Source of the DNA: Anaerorhabdus sp036641015
Lineage (GTDB): Bacteria; Bacillota_I; Bacilli_A; Erysipelotrichales; Erysipelotrichaceae
NCBI RefSeq assembly: GCF_036641015.1
Contig: NZ_JAVWFO010000017.1
Coordinates: forward strand, 1 to 32,487
Direction of reading: 5' to 3'
Length of the DNA stretch: 32,487 nt
In this document: one piece after another, positions 24,701 through 32,487 of the stretch
Position numbering within the stretch: the stretch's first letter is position 1
Layout of the letters: each line of letters begins with the position of its first letter
Made by a program: the position numbers and the translations under genes
Notes under the pieces: model-generated
Seen by the model: only the letters and a program-made list of their open reading frames with translations
Told to the model about the DNA's origin: nothing
The model's database searches: none

Positions 24701-24967
24701 TTAGGAAAGTTCTCCAAAGTTAGCTTTGATATAGCCGTTATTTTTATATAACGCAATGATTCTTTTATTAATGTCATCAGAGAATGCAGAATTTGGTTTC
24801 CTATTGCGATTACCATGGATGAAACCTTCTTTACCAAATTCATTGTATTTCTTGATTAATCGATTCACTACTCTTAGGGTACATTTCAGCTTTAAAGCTA
24901 CTGTCTTTTTATTTCCTTGAGTTTCGACACATTTCTTAATTCACTCATATTTAAGCATTTCATTCAT
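24701..24967 (-). pseudogene. Transposase remnant (HTH-start DDE type, ISNCY/IS1202-like)
   Basis: Read on the minus strand from ATG 24967 behind GGAAGGAG, the frame gives MNEMLKYE, a TGA, then IKKCVETQGNKKTVALKLKC, TLRVVNRLIKKYNEFGKEG, FIHGNRNRKPNSAFSDDINK, and breaks off after NNGYIKANFGELS at a TAA (24703-24701). This is the N-terminal helix-turn-helix part of a family of integrase-type transposases; the family name is from memory of the FIHGNRNRKP signature. An early stop, a changed residue series and loss of the DDE part show a dead fragment. The remaining 140 bases up to the next gene show no coding remains, and no inverted repeats were identified. Confidence 0.72.
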
Positions 24968-25067
24968 TCTTAAATTTACTCCTTCCTCTATCGGAAGAGG
25001 TATCATACACAACATCTAGGATATTATCATTTGCGGAATCCTATTTTGGAATAATGTGCAAAAGAAT

Positions 25068-25100
25068 TGCGATAATTACTGTAATGAACTATAGTAATTA
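25068..25100 (+). promoter_or_regulatory. Promoter with overlapping inverted repeat
   Basis: TTGCGA (25068-25073) and TATAGT (25090-25095) are 16 apart. A perfect inverted repeat TAATTACT-N12-AGTAATTA (25073-25080/25093-25100) spans the spacer and -10, the position of a repressor site. The binding protein is unknown; an iron regulator is a guess from the downstream gene. Confidence 0.45.
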
Positions 25101-25117
25101 AGCAAGAGGTGATGCCC

Positions 25118-25297
25118 ATGAATATGATAGATATACTTATAATAGGTGTAATTATAATACTGTTAGCAATTACATATATACTAGTTAAAAAGACTAAAAA
25201 AGAGGGATGTTCAGGTGCATGCCTTGGATGTGTACAAGAAAAAACATGTCGCATTAAAAACTTCAAAGAAGATTATGATAATGACAATAAGAGTTAG
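25118..25297 (+). CDS. FeoB-associated-type Cys-rich membrane protein
   Basis: A 59-residue protein: one N-terminal membrane span (about 3-22), a lysine-rich turn (KKTKKEG), then a cysteine cluster GCSGACLGCVQEKTC and an acidic/lysine tail. This layout matches the small proteins usually encoded beside the ferrous iron transporter FeoB (PF12669-like), but no feoB or feoA is in the window, so it is an orphan copy and the name is by resemblance only. GAGGTG at 25106-25111 fits ATG 25118 with six bases spacing; the ATG at 25112 is too close. Confidence 0.6.
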   Translation: MNMIDILIIGVIIILLAITYILVKKTKKEGCSGACLGCVQEKTCRIKNFKEDYDNDNKS

Positions 25298-25317
25298 TTC
25301 AATTTGAACTAACTCTT
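25289..25317. terminator. Bidirectional hairpin over two convergent stops
   Basis: A perfect 12-bp stem (25289-25300 with 25306-25317, loop AATTT) contains the TAG stop of the small membrane protein in one arm and the TAG stop of addA in the other. T tracts on either side are weak (TTAATTTCT, TTATTGTC). Confidence 0.65.
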
Positions 25318-28300
25318 AATTTCTATATACTCTTCTAATGCAAAGCTATACAAGTAGGATGTAACTACAGTATTAGGATACAATATTGATAGTGCTAAAC
25401 GATAGGTCTCTATTTGCGAATGATAACGATGTATTAGTTCTTGTTTAGTAATATTCTTATCAGTTTTAAAGTCAATAAGAATACACTTGGATTCATTAAT
25501 TGCGATGAAGTCAAAACTACCTTGAATTAATTTGTTATTAGATAGTACACAGAAAGGGTATTCTTTTAGTATAGTCATTGTGCAACATTCTTTGTATAAA
25601 GTTGTTTGACTAAATTGAATTAACTTATTAGTATCCTCCAATGAAATATCATTTGATGCAAAATCATCGAATACCCATTCAGTATTTGGTAATTTTTCAA
25701 TAATTTCATGTATCGTAGTACCATGATTTTGAACTGAAGTTAAATTTAGTTTTGGTATAAAGTAATTTTCAGTTGAACTAGGTGAATAACTTTCGATAAG
25801 ATAAACAGGTAGTTCGTATTTTTTATTATATACAATTGTTTCTTTTGCTTGCTTTTGAACTATTTCATTATTTAAGTCAGTAACATCATAGATATTAAAA
25901 TTTGGTTGTGATGATAAAGCGGATAACAATAAAGTAGTCATACCTTTTCGTGCATTAAGTAAAGACAAAGTAATATTTTTTTGATTTATATCTTTCTCTA
26001 ATTTATCTACAAGGATTAATTTAGTTTCAGCACGAGTAAGTGCAACATAGAGAACACGAATAGCTTCTTCTAAATCTTCTAAGTTGATTTTATGTTCTAT
26101 GGCAATACGTTGGAATGTTGATCTACGTAAACGATATGGCAATGAAAAGGCATAACAACCAATTCCTAAATCGGGATCTACCAATACATCATCTTTTTTG
26201 TCTTGTAATAGATTTTGTGATGTGCTCCAATAAAATACAACTTTATATTGTAAACCTTTAGAGTGGTGTATAGTTATCGCTCTAACAACATCTTCTTCAG
26301 GTCCTAGAGCTGTAGCTTCATCGGATTTTTCTTCAATATTCAAATCAATTTGATTGATGAATTTCTTAAGACTATTAGAAGTTAATTGGAAAGTAGATGC
26401 TTTTTGAAATAACAAATCAAAATTAGTACGTTGTTGTGAATCTAATTGATCACTTACAAAATTGTTAATTGTTGCAATATAGTTCAACAGTTCACACAAT
26501 CCTTTTGTTTTCATTATTTCTCTACAAAATTGAATGTCATTAATAAAAGGATGCTGCGTTTGAATTAAACCATTGTAAATAGTTTTATATTTAAGTTTAA
26601 GTAGTGCTAATTCATTATCGCTCATTTTATACAAAGGTGATGTACATACTGCAACTAAAGGAATATCTTGTATTTCATCAACACATCGCAACATGCTGAT
26701 TACAATATGACAACAAATTGATTGATAGAAACCTTCTTTAGCGTCAATACTATAAGGTATGTTGTATTTACTAAATACTTGTTTAAGTAAATTCTTATCA
26801 GAATGAGATTTTGCAAGTATTACATAATCACGCCAATGAGTAAATTCTGTTGTCTTTCTCATTTCGATTATTTTCTGTGCGATAAAAACTGCTTTTGCGT
26901 GTTTATTATCAAGGTCATTATCCATTTCTTTTACACGTAATCCATAAAATTCAACAGGTGAATCAAATGATTTTTGATTAACAGTGCCTGCTTGAACATG
27001 GTCTATATCACGATAAGTATCTTTGCATCCTTCAACATTCATCAAACGGTTAAATAAATCATTTGTAAATGAAACTATCGAATGATTTGAACGATAATTG
27101 TACGCCAAATTTATTTGTTTGGTGTTTTGATCATTCATTAATTCTCTCATGATTTCAGGCTTAGCTTTTCTAAAACGATAAATAGATTGTTTAACATCAC
27201 CAACTCTAAAGACATTATTACCAGAAGAAATTAAACATAGTATTTCATTTTGTAATTCACTTGTGTCTTGAAATTCATCGACAAGTATTTCTTTTAATGA
27301 ATTTCTATAGATAGTTGCGATACGATTATGGTCTGCACATAGAATTTGATATGCAAATTTCTCCATATCATCAAAACTAATAGCTTTAAGTTCTTTTTTA
27401 TTATTATCTAATTCTATACTTACTTCATAAGTAAAGTCTAATAGACTAGATGTAAAATCATTCATTGCATTTGAGTCGTTTCTTAGTGTTTCGAAGTCAG
27501 GGTATTTATTAATACATTTATTTCGATGGTCTCTATAATTTTCTCTTATGGCAGTATATTCCTTATTTTTACCATAAGGCGCAATAGCTTTAGCAAGAAA
27601 TCTTCTAAATGCATTAATAAAGATATCGATGTTTTTGTCATTGAGTTTATTTCTTGTGTCATCTAAGAATTCTAAATTCAATAAAATACTGGTTAGTACT
27701 TTATCAGGTGCACTACTATCGGATTCAATCACTTTTTTACAATCTAATAAGTATTGATATGCTATTTCTATATCAAGAGTACATGATGAGAAAAAGTAAT
27801 CTAGCAATGTTGAATCACAATCATTTTGAGTTTGAATAAATGAAGTAGCTTTCTTTGCGTTGTTGTACCATTCTAACTCATTGCTAGATGAACTTGCTTT
27901 TTGAGCAATATCAAAAACGGTTTCTCTTAAATTAGTAAAATCCTCAGACCTTGCAGAGAAGTACTGAGACATAAATGAAATTTTATCAAAAGAATTATTG
28001 CACCAATTTGTAAGTACTTTATCAAATGCTTTTGTTTTAGCGAATTCAAGTTGTCCTTCTTCAAGTATTCTATTAGCAAAGTTTGGATCTAATCCAATTG
28101 CGTCCGCATGTTTCTTAATCAAGTCTAAGCAAAAAGAGTGAATGGTTGATATCTTAGCATCTTGTAAATATACTAATTGTTTAGCAATGTATTCTTTATC
28201 GGCATTTTCTTTTAGATACTCTTCATTTAAACGTTTTGATAAACGTTTTTTCATTTCGTTAGCTGCAGCTTCGGTGAAGGTCATTGCGAGGACTTCATTA

Positions 28301-28440
28301 AGTTCTACGTGATCAATTAAGCAACGTTTAACTAGACGCTCTACTAGTACGGCAGTTTTTCCTGCGCCAGCAGATGCAGAGACTAATACATTGGAACCAC
28401 TTGTTTGAATAGCTTCTAATTGTTCTTTATTCCACTTCAT
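25309..28440 (-). CDS. addA: AddA helicase-nuclease subunit
   Basis: AddA is the helicase and 3'-strand nuclease of the AddAB complex, which resects double-strand breaks for recombination. The 1043-residue protein has the UvrD-type motifs: Walker A SASAGAGKT (21-29), TFTEAAANEMKKRL, the DEFQDTSELQ motif II, GDVKQSIYRFRKAKP motif III, AITIHHSKGLQ motif V and YVALTRAETKL motif VI. The C-terminal RecB-type nuclease has GSFDF, LIDFKTDK and QIETYRLAL. It is shorter than Bacillus AddA (about 1230). ATG 28440 is preferred over GTG 28449, which lies only two bases after the AAAGG site. It overlaps the end of addB. Confidence 0.95.
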   Translation of the reverse strand: MKWNKEQLEAIQTSGSNVLVSASAGAGKTAVLVERLVKRCLIDHVELNEVLAMTFTEAAANEMKKRLSKRLNEEYLKENADKEYIAKQLVYLQDAKISTIHSFCLDLIKKHADAIGLDPNFANRILEEGQLEFAKTKAFDKVLTNWCNNSFDKISFMSQYFSARSEDFTNLRETVFDIAQKASSSSNELEWYNNAKKATSFIQTQNDCDSTLLDYFFSSCTLDIEIAYQYLLDCKKVIESDSSAPDKVLTSILLNLEFLDDTRNKLNDKNIDIFINAFRRFLAKAIAPYGKNKEYTAIRENYRDHRNKCINKYPDFETLRNDSNAMNDFTSSLLDFTYEVSIELDNNKKELKAISFDDMEKFAYQILCADHNRIATIYRNSLKEILVDEFQDTSELQNEILCLISSGNNVFRVGDVKQSIYRFRKAKPEIMRELMNDQNTKQINLAYNYRSNHSIVSFTNDLFNRLMNVEGCKDTYRDIDHVQAGTVNQKSFDSPVEFYGLRVKEMDNDLDNKHAKAVFIAQKIIEMRKTTEFTHWRDYVILAKSHSDKNLLKQVFSKYNIPYSIDAKEGFYQSICCHIVISMLRCVDEIQDIPLVAVCTSPLYKMSDNELALLKLKYKTIYNGLIQTQHPFINDIQFCREIMKTKGLCELLNYIATINNFVSDQLDSQQRTNFDLLFQKASTFQLTSNSLKKFINQIDLNIEEKSDEATALGPEEDVVRAITIHHSKGLQYKVVFYWSTSQNLLQDKKDDVLVDPDLGIGCYAFSLPYRLRRSTFQRIAIEHKINLEDLEEAIRVLYVALTRAETKLILVDKLEKDINQKNITLSLLNARKGMTTLLLSALSSQPNFNIYDVTDLNNEIVQKQAKETIVYNKKYELPVYLIESYSPSSTENYFIPKLNLTSVQNHGTTIHEIIEKLPNTEWVFDDFASNDISLEDTNKLIQFSQTTLYKECCTMTILKEYPFCVLSNNKLIQGSFDFIAINESKCILIDFKTDKNITKQELIHRYHSQIETYRLALSILYPNTVVTSYLYSFALEEYIEIKS

Positions 28441-31075
28441 CTTTGCCACTGCCTTTCTTTAGAGATGTATCAGCCAGTACTAAAACTTCAGGATCTTTTT
28501 CCTGACCTTTAAAACGGCATATAGTTTTATACATACAGTATGTACAAGCGTTTTTAACTGGATTAACTTCAATACAACCGTCTGTTAATTGTTCAACTAA
28601 GAGTTTATATAGTTCTTTTAGACATTCTTCAATAGATGTCTCATCATATAAAGTAAAAGATAATCCATTTTTATTTAAACGTATATTTTTTATGTGGGAG
28701 GCATTATAGTCAAGAGTATCTTCTGGTAGTAGGGTCCAGCCAGACAATTGATGGCTTTTATTAAAGGCGTTAATAGTATCTTCGCTCGACCAATCAGAAT
28801 ATACCTCTTTAGATTCGATAATTGCAGGTAAACTAATATTTTCATTTTTTAGTGAATAATAATAAGCACCAACAGTTTTCTTATCAAATAAGTATTTAGC
28901 AAGAATTAAGTAAGTGCATAATTGCAACTGTACCCCAGCTTTAATAGAAGTTTCTGATAAAGTTTTAGAGCTTGACTTATAATCAATGATTCGTAATAAA
29001 TCATAACTAAAATCAATGCGATCTATTACACCTTGCAGTGTAATGTTTTCAAAGAAATCACTTGTAAACTTATATTCAAAATGAGTAGGTACAAATGATG
29101 TTTGTAATTCCATATCTTTCAAGAATTCAAACGTAGTACATAGGTTATCAATCATTTTGTTGTATATTAAAGTAGTTTTCTCTTTTTCTTTAGGAAATAG
29201 TTGCAGTAATGATTCGTAGTACTGAATGCTAATTTCTTTCATGGTGTCAGCATTAATTTTTGCGTAGTCTTTACCGAATCGTTTACAAGATTCCTCAAGA
29301 ATAGCATGTTGAATTGTACCGATAGTATTTGATGCAAGTTCACTAAATTTGAAGTCAGTTACTCTTAACCCATATTTAAGAAAATATGCATATTGGCAAC
29401 TGAAATACTTTTCAAATGAAGAGACACTTCCTTTTAACTTACCATCAGTAAAGAATAAAGCACTTGCTAATTCAGAAGTAAGTTTATGTTTTTCTATCAT
29501 ATCATTGTCATTACTTATACAAGGTAGTTCAGTAATATCTATGACTAATGATTCTATTTCGAATGATGACTCTGTCTTTTTACCTTGATAATCTAATAGT
29601 GGATAAGTAAAGTTAATTTCATTTGCACAATGTTCAATCCATTTTAATTGTTTAAGGTAAGAATTAAAACGATATTGCATTGATATAAGTGGTGTTTTAA
29701 ATCGATATTCTTCATCAAATATGCCACTCTCACTAATAAATCCAGGATAGCTTTTTTGATTAACACCAACAATATACGCTATTTTTCTTGAAGGTAGTTG
29801 ATGTGTTTTGTCAGTGATTGATACTCTGCCTAAACAACTAGTAGAAACGGATTGTGTTTTATTTTCAGTTAAGTAGAGAACTAATTCTAAATCATTACTT
29901 GTTTCTAAAAGTGGACATATATCTTCTAATAATGCTTTCAAGGCATATAAATCAGATTGATTAGCTGGGTTACTTAATGAGACACACTGATTAAATATAT
30001 CATTGCATATTGTTTGAGGATTAGATGTTTCTAATGCTTTCTCAATATAAGGTTTAATTAATGGGACAAACTCATTAAATTCCTTTTCTTCATTTATTAG
30101 TATTTTATCTTCATTTGTATTTAAAAAATTAAAAGAAAGTGATGTGTAATGATTTGATGGGATTGTCGTATCTTTTAAAGAAGATATGAATTGACTCATA
30201 TAATGAGTAATTGCATTTGTATGGTGAATAGGAAATGCATGACTATCTAAGGCGTCAATTAATGAAGGAATATCTTTGTTTATATATAGTCGTAATAATG
30301 AACTTGCGATTGTAAACATTGGTGATATAGTAGAACGTTGAATAAATCCGTAAGGAATATGATATTGATTAAATACTTGTTCAATTAGATCGTAGTAAGA
30401 TGAATCAAAAGGAATAATTATAATATCCTCGGCAAGTAGTTTTCTGTTAATAATTTCTTGTGCGATAGCTTCTACTTCTATTCTTTGATTTAAGGCATGT
30501 CTATACGTATATGTAGGATTTTGTATAGACTGTATTGGTTCTATAGCTAATCCGTTTAAAACACACTTTTCATGCACAAGAGTGTCATAAATATTAGTGC
30601 TAAATGAATTAGTGGATGCAATATTATTGAAATTGGTAAAATCAAGTGATAAAGGATTAAGTGAAGGATAGAGATTTGAATCAGTTAAGCATAATTCAAT
30701 TATTTTTTTAAGCTCTTTTTCACTTTCTAAAGTATTTGGAAGGGTATCTATTATATTATCCCAATCTTGATCTAATAAATATTCTTTGAATATGGTTGAA
30801 AGTGCTAAATCTTGAGTAAAATTTACTACTTGTTGAATGAATTGTGGATAAGAAAACATCTTTCCGTAAATAGGGTATAAATAAGCAAGGGGAGCTAGTT
30901 TTTTATACACATAAATTAATTGATTTTCCTTTGACATAAATTGTGGATAAAAATCATGTAACCACGCATGAAAAGGCATCCATTTGATATTTGTCAAAGA
31001 TGCACAATTTTCCTTAAAAAGTTGATTAATTGCAATTAAATCTCTTGTTGCTGAATCAATTAAAAGAGTTTTCAT
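28427..31075 (-). CDS. addB: AddB nuclease subunit
   Basis: AddB is the second nuclease subunit and scans for recombination hot spots. The 882-residue product has the C-terminal nuclease (GVIDRIDF, RIIDYKSSSK, then QLCTYLIL) and the four cysteines of its Fe-S staple: one in EKYFSCQYAYF and three in CTYCMYKTIC near the end. The N-terminus lacks the Walker A P-loop seen in Bacillus AddB, as in RexB-type subunits, and the protein is about a quarter shorter. ATG 31075 is favoured over an in-frame GTG at 31084. Together with the overlapping addA it forms a two-gene operon. Confidence 0.93.
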   Translation of the reverse strand: MKTLLIDSATRDLIAINQLFKENCASLTNIKWMPFHAWLHDFYPQFMSKENQLIYVYKKLAPLAYLYPIYGKMFSYPQFIQQVVNFTQDLALSTIFKEYLLDQDWDNIIDTLPNTLESEKELKKIIELCLTDSNLYPSLNPLSLDFTNFNNIASTNSFSTNIYDTLVHEKCVLNGLAIEPIQSIQNPTYTYRHALNQRIEVEAIAQEIINRKLLAEDIIIIPFDSSYYDLIEQVFNQYHIPYGFIQRSTISPMFTIASSLLRLYINKDIPSLIDALDSHAFPIHHTNAITHYMSQFISSLKDTTIPSNHYTSLSFNFLNTNEDKILINEEKEFNEFVPLIKPYIEKALETSNPQTICNDIFNQCVSLSNPANQSDLYALKALLEDICPLLETSNDLELVLYLTENKTQSVSTSCLGRVSITDKTHQLPSRKIAYIVGVNQKSYPGFISESGIFDEEYRFKTPLISMQYRFNSYLKQLKWIEHCANEINFTYPLLDYQGKKTESSFEIESLVIDITELPCISNDNDMIEKHKLTSELASALFFTDGKLKGSVSSFEKYFSCQYAYFLKYGLRVTDFKFSELASNTIGTIQHAILEESCKRFGKDYAKINADTMKEISIQYYESLLQLFPKEKEKTTLIYNKMIDNLCTTFEFLKDMELQTSFVPTHFEYKFTSDFFENITLQGVIDRIDFSYDLLRIIDYKSSSKTLSETSIKAGVQLQLCTYLILAKYLFDKKTVGAYYYSLKNENISLPAIIESKEVYSDWSSEDTINAFNKSHQLSGWTLLPEDTLDYNASHIKNIRLNKNGLSFTLYDETSIEECLKELYKLLVEQLTDGCIEVNPVKNACTYCMYKTICRFKGQEKDPEVLVLADTSLKKGSGKDEVE

Positions 31076-31091
31076 AAGTATCACCGATTTT

Positions 31092-31100
31092 ATTCTAACA
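31092..31100 (-). promoter_or_regulatory. Promoter of addBA
   Basis: On the minus strand TGTTAGAAT is an extended -10 element about 17 bases before the start codon; no strong -35 is seen. Confidence 0.45.
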
Positions 31101-31115
31101 CATTAGTAAACTTTG

Positions 31116-31145
31116 TTGTATTTAAGCGAAAAAATAAGCTATAAT
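31116..31145 (+). promoter_or_regulatory. Promoter of the small unknown gene
   Basis: TTGTAT (31116-31121) and consensus TATAAT (31140-31145), spacing 18. Divergent from the addBA promoter. Confidence 0.6.
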
Positions 31146-31184
31146 ATTTCCATGAAAAGAAAATAATTAACAGGAGGGAATGAA

Positions 31185-31457
31185 GTGATTTTAGATATTC
31201 TTATGACCTTCGGTAGTGCTCGAAAAAATGAAGATGATTGCCAGTTTAATGGCTACTTAGAAGATTACCTTCAATTGTTAGACAACCGTGAAGAACACCT
31301 CCAAGTTTTATTCCAAAAAGTAGTAGAAAAATACCCAAATGCTCGTATTTGTGTCGGACTAAGATTCGCGATTAATAAGGAAGTAGTTTCCAACCAAATT
31401 ATTGGTTATAAAGATGCGTTTAAGTTGGAAGGGAAAGCATTGATAAGATCACTCTAA
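31185..31457 (+). CDS. Small protein of unknown function, end probably altered by an IS
   Basis: A 90-residue soluble protein (GTG start, AGGAGG at 31172-31177 seven bases upstream, good promoter). I do not recognise it. The sequence is acidic in the middle (FNGYLEDYLQLLDNREEHLQ) and has a more hydrophobic part (NARICVGLRFAINKEVVSNQ). The last residues (KALIRSL) are read from bases that form the outer arm of the hairpin in front of the IS3 transposase, so the natural C-terminus has probably been replaced or cut by insertion. Whether the shortened product works is unknown. Confidence 0.6.
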   Translation: MILDILMTFGSARKNEDDCQFNGYLEDYLQLLDNREEHLQVLFQKVVEKYPNARICVGLRFAINKEVVSNQIIGYKDAFKLEGKALIRSL

Positions 31458-31506
31458 AGTAGACAATGTAAATAAATAAAACATTGACTATGAAAGGAGT
31501 GATCTT
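31445..31506 (+). repeat. Hairpin over the transposase ribosome binding site
   Basis: Outer stem AAGATCACTC/GAGTGATCTT (31445-31454 with 31497-31506, perfect) and inner stem TAGACAATGT/ACATTGACTA (31460-31469 with 31481-31490, one mismatch) around an 11-base A/T loop. The AAAGGAG site of OrfA (31493-31499) is partly inside the outer stem. Confidence 0.65.
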
Positions 31507-31511
31507 TTCTT

Positions 31512-32225
31512 ATGGGAAGGAAAAGTAAATATACAGTAGAGCAGAAGAAAGAAGCGATACTTGATTATAAAAGTGGAAAACGAGGATTATCACAGATTTG
31601 TAATGATTTGGGAATAAGTAAACATACGGTATATAAATGGAATACTGTTTATGATGATTTAGGAGTAGAAGGATTCTATAGTAAGGCACGCAACAAATCC
31701 TATTCGAAAGAACTAAAAGTATCTGCAGTCAATGATTATGTGTCTGGTAAGGGTTCCTATATCGATATTACGAGGAAATATGGTATAACCAGTCATTCCA
31801 TTTTAGAACAATGGGTTTTCAAGTATAATGGTTATGAAAAACTAAAGGACTATAATCCTAAGGGGGAAGTTTATATGACCAAAGCTAGAAAAACAACAAT
31901 CGAGGAACGCCAAGAAGTCGTGAAGTACTGCAAAGACCACAATAATGAATATAAGCTTGCGGCAGAATATTTTAATGTGTCCTATGCACAAGTCTATCAG
32001 TGGGTAAAAAAACACGATGAGCAAGGTGAATCCGGCTTAGAGGATCATCGTGGACAACGTAAAGCACTTGAACAATTAAGCGAAGTTGAAAAACTTCAAC
32101 GAGAAAACCAGTTACTAAAACAACGACTTGAAAAGAAAGAACGAGAGAATATCCTCTTAAAAAAAGTGAAGGAAATCGAAAGGAGGCGATATTTGCCAAA
32201 GGGAAACAAGAACCAAAATACATAG
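31512..32225 (+). CDS. IS3-family transposase OrfA (three HTH units)
   Basis: The 237-residue DNA-binding part of an IS3 (IS150-group-like) transposase. Three helix-turn-helix units follow each other: residues about 5-45 (LSQICNDLGISKHTVYKW), 65-105 (YIDITRKYGITSHSILEQW) and 125-170 (YKLAAEYFNVSYAQVYQWV), then a leucine-zipper-like coiled coil (EVEKLQRENQLLKQRLEKKE). Many OrfA proteins are smaller, with fewer HTH units. The frame carries the A-AAA-AAA slip site near its end, after which the zero frame adds about 20 residues and stops. Confidence 0.9.
   Translation: MGRKSKYTVEQKKEAILDYKSGKRGLSQICNDLGISKHTVYKWNTVYDDLGVEGFYSKARNKSYSKELKVSAVNDYVSGKGSYIDITRKYGITSHSILEQWVFKYNGYEKLKDYNPKGEVYMTKARKTTIEERQEVVKYCKDHNNEYKLAAEYFNVSYAQVYQWVKKHDEQGESGLEDHRGQRKALEQLSEVEKLQRENQLLKQRLEKKERENILLKKVKEIERRRYLPKGNKNQNT
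32159..32165 (+). other. Slippery heptamer for -1 frameshifting
   Basis: In the OrfA frame the codons TTA AAA AAA GTG give A-AAA-AAA followed by G. Slipping back one base enters the OrfB frame, which is open from there to the window end. A GGAGG lies 17 bases downstream (32181-32185). Confidence 0.75.
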
Positions 32226-32487
32226 CAATTAAAGAACTATACGAAGAACGTCATTGGAGTATAAGTTGGATGTGTAACATCTTAGGAATAGCAAGAGCCA
32301 GTTATTACAAGTGGTTGAATAGAAAAGAAACAAAGGAAGAAATAGAAAATCGTATACTACTACAACTCATTCAAGAATATGATGAACGATTTAATCATAT
32401 CCTTGGCTATCGAAGAATGACGAGATGGATTAATAAGTTTAATCATGCAAAATATAGTAAACGAAGAATACGCCGACTTATGAAGCT
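32165..32487 (+). CDS. IS3-family transposase OrfB, 5' part
   Basis: Reading on from the slip site in the -1 frame gives KEAIFAKGKQEPKYIAIKEL, then YEERHWSISWMCNILGIARA, SYYKWLNRKE, ILGYRRMTRWINKF and KRRIRRLMK: the N-terminal HTH_21 region that precedes the DDE integrase core of IS3 OrfB. No ATG or GTG start stands near the GGAGG at 32181, so expression by frameshift fusion with OrfA is the likely route. The catalytic core lies beyond the window. Confidence 0.85.

Larger units (their letters stand above)
31445..32487 (+). mobile_element. IS3-family insertion sequence, left part
   Basis: The IS150-like arrangement is plain: OrfA, a slip site, OrfB in the -1 frame. The left border is not certain; it lies between about 31430 and 31460 (the stretch CTCTAAAGTAGACAATG looks like an IS end). 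The right end and any target duplication are outside the window. Confidence 0.8.

Noticed and set aside
24628..24843. Minus-strand 71-codon open frame downstream of malK
   Set aside because: It is a shifted reading of the transposase remnant; the frame that encodes recognisable transposase is a different one.
25027..25266. Minus-strand 79-codon open frame
   Set aside because: It is antisense to the Cys-rich membrane protein and its promoter, and shows no start signals.
1..32487. Mollicute genetic code (TGA as Trp)
   Set aside because: Several intact genes end at TGA with no continuation, and tryptophan is encoded by TGG throughout.
1..32487. CRISPR array, phage genes or toxin-antitoxin pair
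   Set aside because: No regularly spaced repeats, no phage structural or integrase genes, and no convincing small gene pair were seen. The zinc-ribbon gene was considered as a YgiT-like antitoxin, but there is no toxin partner and no HTH domain.

Overview
The window is AT-rich DNA from a low-GC Bacillota. Gene order (rnmV-rsmA-ispE-glmU-prs, compact, with no purR/yabJ/spoVG between ispE and glmU), Gram-positive ribosome binding sites (GGAGG/GAGGTG), sigma-A type promoters and shortened AddA/AddB suggest an Erysipelotrichia-like or neighbouring lineage; that placement is inference. TGA is used as a stop (rsmA, malF, the PucR-like gene, malQ), so this is not the Mycoplasma code.

Layout. 1-4684 is core housekeeping: the end of rnmV with its terminator, then rsmA-ispE overlapping, then glmU-prs closed by a clean terminator. 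4685-5060 holds no intact gene, only what looks like a decayed reading frame and its orphan terminator. 5061-9550 is a membrane/signalling block: a TVP38/DedA-type protein overlapping a family 2 glycosyltransferase, then an OmpR-type response regulator and a large multi-span histidine kinase. 9611-12197 holds single-gene units: a pirin, tRNA-Glu(CUC), a six-span diguanylate cyclase, an unexplained nested inverted repeat, and a small two-CxxC zinc-ribbon protein.

12200-24700 is a maltodextrin-use locus. A promoter with a perfect palindromic operator and an upstream cre-like site drives malE-malF-malG-lipoprotein amylase-malQ. Facing it on the other strand are malR (LacI family) and glgP; the glgP promoter carries the same palindrome between its -35 and -10. 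A PucR/CdaR-type regulator, divergent from malR, sits directly upstream of the MalK/MsmX-type ATPase. Together these describe extracellular trimming and capture of maltodextrin, import, then MalQ/phosphorylase breakdown, all probably repressed by MalR.

24700-25300 holds a broken transposase remnant and a small FeoB-associated-type cysteine-rich membrane protein. 25309-31075 is addA-addB (minus strand), the double-strand-break repair helicase-nuclease. From 31185 a small unknown gene runs into an IS3-family element (three-HTH OrfA, A-AAA-AAA slip site, OrfB in the -1 frame) that is cut by the window end.

I found no CRISPR array, phage module or clear new system. The observations most worth a second look are the nested inverted repeat at 11743-11813, the hairpin over the IS3 start region, the gene that ends at the IS border, and the mal operator logic.
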